A stretch of 64,000 nucleotides of DNA from an uncultured Sunxiuqinia sp. Its GTDB lineage: Bacteria; Bacteroidota; Bacteroidia; Bacteroidales; Prolixibacteraceae. This document shows, one piece after another, positions 60,801 to 64,000 of this stretch (its first letter is position 1; every line of letters begins with the position of its first letter). A program made the translations under genes and the position numbers. The notes under the pieces were generated by a model, which saw nothing but the letters and a program-made list of their open reading frames with translations, did not search any database and was not told where the DNA came from. Location of the stretch: contig NZ_CANLZV010000003.1 in the NCBI RefSeq assembly GCF_947495665.1, forward strand, positions 124,001-188,000, in the 5' to 3' direction.

Positions 60801-61367
60801 AGCAACGCCCGGTTTGGGGTAACCCTGAGCTCATCGGTAGCAGTGGCCGACTGGATTGATCCCACCGATAAGCCTCTTGCAAATCAGATTTTGCAACCAA
60901 TATTGTTTGCATCAAGAAGAAGTTGCCATTGGGAAGGCAATGAATATCTGCAAACCGGGAATCACTCGTTTAAGTTTTCCATTACTTCGCACAAACCCGG
61001 CTGGGAAAATGGTGCAAACTTTGGTCGTGCTGCAAACGAAACGTTGAAAGCTGTATGGGTTGATCACTCATATGCCGGTGCAAGCCTGCCCGAGTCGTTG
61101 AGCTTTTTCCAAATCAACTCGGAGAACGTACTGGTTTCGACAGTAAAAAAAGCTGAAGACAGCAATGATGTTGTTATCCGGATCGCGGAAATGGAAGGAA
61201 CCGATAAAACAGTTGATCTTGAAAGCTTCAAAAAAATAAGCCAAGCAAAAACGACCAATTTGATTGAAACAGAAGGTGAAAGACTTCCGGTGCAAAACAA
61301 CCGACTACATCTGAAGTTGGGACACCATGCGATTGAAACCTTCAAAATAAACTACGAAATAAAATGA
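57819..61367 (+). CDS. GH38 alpha-mannosidase
   Basis: A 1182-residue secreted enzyme (signal peptide to LKAQ). An additional N-terminal 320 residues (beta-sandwich, FDVYVNGEKRFEI) precede the GH38 barrel. Zinc-binding H343-x-D345 lies in SSHQDIAWMD and the likely nucleophile D455 in WNEDVPGRTPQM, followed by RKAGTKYMMISRHERG. The C-terminal beta-domains run to the end (SIEVRF..., PFGVVEVGEDEIEG). It hydrolyses alpha-mannosides outside or in the periplasm, feeding the MFS porter whose start overlaps its stop by 4 bp (ATGA). Confidence 0.92.
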   Translation: MKLNHIVVTLIILLTGFQLKAQDDSLKKLATESSNWFEGFQKNIGGNEFTYHSFRNDVSASLITRCTDGEMGIEWETAVVPENWNKKSTGFLWIAAIDLTSNKHIFDVYVNGEKRFEITSSEQKNWKLETADGGTLSYITLETDHSNDAHGYMSMIAPTDWLRKGAAQTIKIEGRAHKDNTWIIVYQATDALSFLQNSIEYDVWMEIELRENAKKLTAQLKAPFTLAGKTLQYRSDKKTKTIQLSEKEGFAIGELTLPLSAKNKAFALNDPMGEVFKLDALGKDFKSTRLLAKAVLLNESKTYGGKTLMTARRNYKPNTVSDLLKLSKSSLGDGQILLMNSSHQDIAWMDSPEKCIIERDTMLLAPLFEMGQKDKSYRFDVEDVLMLKEFVERHPEKKELVRQMLADGRISCGSTYIQPYEEMYSGEALARQFYFGAKWLKDQFNYDATVYWNEDVPGRTPQMMQMMRKAGTKYMMISRHERGLFNWYSPDGSFVTTFTPGHYGNAFSALQRDFHESAQFLANSSLDWEKYYSLKTKSPVIPLLSDNDMSPAVDHSSLVRNWSNIKELQNEKGKYVPVQLPSIKIASAPEFFDALMAQKPKLGSISGERPNVWLYIHGPGHQKALKASREGDILLTMAEKFATANALVDGSFVNYPETELRNAWEAKIYPDHGWGGKQGDITDAYFHQKYEFAKAEALRIVDRSLNELAAKIKTESTMGRPLVVFNSMNTDRTDPVSIEVRFAKSQALGLQLQDAHGKEIDLQLINVKNYSDGSIQSATLNFIAEEVPSIGYKTFYLKNNTEELATQTLVFSPEVENRFYKLRFANGGLASIFDKELNQELVNSDKFVAGEIFTMHSEGNGAGEFIDVQKPDMLGFDKTGNYKTNWEIEESGAVSTTYKYRQKIRHAVVEQRIVVFNQQKRIDFETQILNWEGVLYREFRMALPLNMTDGQVAYEVPFGVVEVGEDEIEGAAGERYTTICKTIHPRGIENWISASNARFGVTLSSSVAVADWIDPTDKPLANQILQPILFASRRSCHWEGNEYLQTGNHSFKFSITSHKPGWENGANFGRAANETLKAVWVDHSYAGASLPESLSFFQINSENVLVSTVKKAEDSNDVVIRIAEMEGTDKTVDLESFKKISQAKTTNLIETEGERLPVQNNRLHLKLGHHAIETFKINYEIK

Positions 61368-62716
61368 ATAAAAGTCTTCTGATTTCCACATTTGCTGCGG
61401 CATTGGGTGGGTTGCTATTTGGATACGATACTGTGATTATTAATGGGGCAATGGTCGATCTGGTTAATTATTTTGAACTCAGCCCCTCCTTGCAGGGATG
61501 GACCGTTAGTTCGGCTTTAATTGGCTGCATTTTGGGAACCATCTTGATTGGCAAACCAGGCGATATTTTTGGAGCTAAACGCTTGTTGCAAATCATGGCC
61601 GTTTTGTTTTTTATTTCATCTGCCGGATGTGGTCTCGCGTCCAGTATCAGTATGTTTATCATCTCTCGTTTTATTGGGGGGCTGGCTATTGGAGCTTCGT
61701 CGGTTTTGTGCACCGTTTATATTTCAGAAATTGCACCTCCAAAGCACCGGGGCATGCTGGCCTCCACCTTTCAGCTAGCTATTGTCGTTGGAATTTTGCT
61801 CTCGCTCATCTCCAATTATATGTTGCTGAATATAGGAGAGAACAACTGGCGCTGGATGCTTTTTAGCGGTGCTTTTCCTGCAGTGGCATTTTTTATGATG
61901 CTTCTTTTTATCAAGAAGAGTCCTCGTTGGCTGGTGAAAAAAGGGCGCATTGGCGAAGCCCGGGCAATTATTGAAGAGCTTTCGATGCACGAAATTGATA
62001 CCGAACAAACCATTCGCGAAATTAAGGAATCAATTCATAACGAAAATACAGGAAAGCGAATTCAGCTATTCAAAAAGCCTTATCGGAAAATTATTTTCAT
62101 CGGAATTTTTGTTGGCATATTCAATCAACTTACAGGGATTGGTGTGGTATTTTACTATTCATCACAGATATTTCGGATTGCAGGTTTCTCTGCCGATAGT
62201 TCAATGGCACAAAGTGTTATTTTGGGGGCAACAAACCTAATCTTTACACTAATTGCCATGTCGGTGATTGATAAGGTAGGACGAAAAAAGCTTTTGCTTT
62301 TTGGTCAGATGGGAATGGTCGTTGTGCTTGGCTTGTTTGGCTACGGACTGCTTTCAGGCAATATTTCCGGATATTGGTTAGTGGCTTTATTGGTTGGTTA
62401 TATTGCATTCTTTGCTGCCTCGCAGGGAGTGGTCGTTTGGGTGTTGCTTTCCGAAATGTTCCCGAACATTATACGTGCAAGGGGAGCATCTATGGGGTCA
62501 TTTGCTAACTGGATGGTTAGTGCTACTCTTAATTTCTTGTTTCCTGTGGTTATCGGATTATTCGGTTCCACACTGGCTGCCCAGCAGCTGGGCATGAGCT
62601 ATGCCTTTATCTTTTTAGCAGTAGTTTCCCTGATCGGATTTTTCTATCTGAAAAGAAACCTGATTGAAACCAAAGGGAAAACGCTTGAGCAAATTGAAAA
62701 AGAAGTACTTTGCTGA
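61364..62716 (+). CDS. MFS sugar porter (sugar:proton symporter family)
   Basis: A 450-residue inner-membrane protein with 12 predicted helices. Sugar-porter signatures are GGLLFGYDTVIINGA in helix 1, RFIGGLAIGAS and YISEIAPPKHRG after helix 4, KKSPRWLVKKGR before the central loop, QLTGIGVVFYYS in helix 7 and DKVGRKK in the loop to helix 9. XylE/GLUT-like; the substrate is probably mannose or another hexose, given the neighbours. Translationally coupled to the GH38 gene by a 4-bp overlap. Confidence 0.93.
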   Translation: MNKSLLISTFAAALGGLLFGYDTVIINGAMVDLVNYFELSPSLQGWTVSSALIGCILGTILIGKPGDIFGAKRLLQIMAVLFFISSAGCGLASSISMFIISRFIGGLAIGASSVLCTVYISEIAPPKHRGMLASTFQLAIVVGILLSLISNYMLLNIGENNWRWMLFSGAFPAVAFFMMLLFIKKSPRWLVKKGRIGEARAIIEELSMHEIDTEQTIREIKESIHNENTGKRIQLFKKPYRKIIFIGIFVGIFNQLTGIGVVFYYSSQIFRIAGFSADSSMAQSVILGATNLIFTLIAMSVIDKVGRKKLLLFGQMGMVVVLGLFGYGLLSGNISGYWLVALLVGYIAFFAASQGVVVWVLLSEMFPNIIRARGASMGSFANWMVSATLNFLFPVVIGLFGSTLAAQQLGMSYAFIFLAVVSLIGFFYLKRNLIETKGKTLEQIEKEVLC

Positions 62717-62758
62717 TAATTCAAAACTTGAATCTTTTATCCTTCAAAAAAATAAACG

Positions 62759-64000
62759 ATGGAAAGACGAAATTTTATAAAATTAACCGGAACTTTTGCT
62801 ACACTTATGATTGGCTCCGATCTGCTAACAGCTTGCAAAAGTTTAGATAACAGTAATCTCGAAGAAGAACTAAAGATCAAAGCATTTGCAGCTTTCGATC
62901 GTTTTTCTGAAATATGGAACTTCAACGATTTTTGGAAACGGGGAAATACCTTCGATGCCTGCCTCTCCTTTGTTGATGCTGTGCTGCAACGTTGGCCTGA
63001 AGCACCAAAATCTCAAGAAATGCAACTGAAGGTAAAAGAAATGCTGGAAGAGAATCTGACCTTTTTTAACCGTTTTGATCCGGGTGACTTGTGGGCCGAC
63101 GATTTTGGCTGGTGGGGACTAATGGGGCTGAATGCTCGTAAACACCTTCAGAAAATGGGTGAGTTAGAACTTGCAGAGAAATACCTGAAACTTTCAACTG
63201 ATTTGTGTTGGGAATATAAAAAAAAGAATGCCTATGATCATACAACAACCGCTTTGCCTGTTCCTCATGGATGCCGTAATGGCGATGCCAAAGGGGTGAG
63301 CAAAGGGGTGAAAAATACAGTAACCAATGTGTTGTTGTTCTTGCTCTCATCGCGCATTTATCGTTTAAGCCTGACTGAAGATATCAGTGACAACGAAAAA
63401 TACCTCGATATGGCTTACCGTCAATGGTTGTGGTTCGATGAATGGTTTAAACTGGAAGAATATCAGTATCTGAAAAAGCTTAGCAGCGAAGGAGCGTTGG
63501 TGCAAGAGCGCCCGATGGCTGAATTTGAGGGGTCGGATTATATGGAAAAAATTCACCCGCCTTGGGCTAAAGGCTGGGTTTGGACTGGTGATCAGGGGAT
63601 GTTGATTGGTGCACTGACCGACATGCTGGCGGTACGAAAAGAGCTGTCAGCATGGATTGCCGCAAATAATATCGATGCAACTTTTGACGTACTCGCATAT
63701 GAAAAAAATATTCGCGCGCTTATCCAGTTGCTTGGAGAAGGAATTAAAACAGCTCTGGTTAGCAAGAAAGATGGAATTATCCGTGAAGCCCCATGTTTAT
63801 CAAGTTTTGGTCCAGCTCACGGAAACGATTATTTGGCCGGACGAGGCATTATGATGCGCTACATCGGATCACCGGAAGAAAGAGCTTTGCTTGGTGTTGA
63901 TCTTTCCGAAAATATTCTGGCAACGACTGAGGCCATCTGGCAAACCCGCGATGAGTCTAACAATCAATTTCAACCAGAGTTTACAAATGCTGAAAATGAT
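62759..64000 (+). CDS. GH76-like (alpha-1,6-mannanase-type) Tat lipoprotein, 3' end beyond window
   Basis: 414 codons are visible, open to the window end. The N-terminus combines a twin-arginine motif (RRNFIK) with a lipobox (LLTAC), so it is probably a folded-exported lipoprotein. The (alpha/alpha)6-type body has WADDFGWWG with the Asp pair D114-D115 expected for GH76 catalysis, ARKHLQKMG, a CRNGDAKG insert, and [16 protein letters not shown]76 enzymes are endo-alpha-1,6-mannanases; this one is a distant relative and may act on shorter mannosides. It begins 42 bp after the porter gene. Confidence 0.8.
   Translation, partial: MERRNFIKLTGTFATLMIGSDLLTACKSLDNSNLEEELKIKAFAAFDRFSEIWNFNDFWKRGNTFDACLSFVDAVLQRWPEAPKSQEMQLKVKEMLEENLTFFNRFDPGDLWADDFGWWGLMGLNARKHLQKMGELELAEKYLKLSTDLCWEYKKKNAYDHTTTALPVPHGCRNGDAKGVSKGVKNTVTNVLLFLLSSRIYRLSLTEDISDNEKYLDMAYRQWLWFDEWFKLEEYQYLKKLSSEGALVQERPMAEFEGSDYMEKIHPPWAKGWVWTGDQGMLIGALTDMLAVRKELSAWIAANNIDATFDVLAYEKNIRALIQLLGEGIKTALVSKKDGIIREAPCLSSFGPAHGNDYLAGRGIMMRYIGSPEERALLGVDLSENILATTEAIWQTRDESNNQFQPEFTNAEND

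Overview
The window looks like a chromosomal carbohydrate-utilisation region of a Bacteroidota bacterium. The evidence is three SusC/SusD pairs, an ECF sigma/FecR pair and dense runs of secreted glycoside hydrolases. Its style suggests the marine or anaerobic Marinilabiliales/Prolixibacteraceae, but that placement is inference because there is no rRNA, tRNA or other marker gene. No phage, CRISPR array or tRNA was seen.

Region 1 (1-14.5 kb): two tandem SusC-SusD pairs on the minus strand. The second is led by a ROK-family repressor that is divergent from araB (ribulokinase), so this block probably imports an arabinose-containing sugar. Upstream of the first pair lies what I read as a decayed second ROK gene preceded by the same AT-rich promoter/operator box. 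The whole ROK-SusC-SusD module therefore seems to have been duplicated. A clear terminator separates the two copies.

Region 2 (15.1-52.3 kb): one long co-oriented polysaccharide utilisation locus (PUL) on the plus strand. An ECF sigma factor (with no ATG where homology starts) and a FecR anti-sigma precede an STN-bearing SusC, a SusD and a small surface lipoprotein. Fourteen enzymes follow: three GH29 fucosidases (one with a discoidin/CBM32-like tail), four GH95 enzymes, a divergent GH95-like enzyme, two GH2, one GH20, a GH43/GH117-like beta-propeller, an alkaline-phosphatase-superfamily enzyme, and a cytoplasmic MtaA/CmuA-like member of the uroporphyrinogen decarboxylase family. No sulfatase is present. 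The likely substrate is an unsulfated, heavily and variously fucosylated glycan that also contains beta-Gal and beta-HexNAc, perhaps with L-galactose and O-methyl sugars. The GH95 paralogs differ at the active-site H-x-N-x-N motif, and the methyltransferase-like gene is the most unexpected member.

Region 3 (52.3-55.5 kb): a graveyard. A GH123-like/DUF6067-type large glycosidase gene carries at least six lesions and is truncated next to a wrecked IS256-family transposase.

Region 4 (55.5-64 kb): an AraC-type regulator divergent from an AGE-family epimerase, a GH38 alpha-mannosidase, an MFS sugar porter and a GH76-like Tat lipoprotein cut by the window end. This looks like a mannose/alpha-mannoside catabolic operon independent of SusCD.
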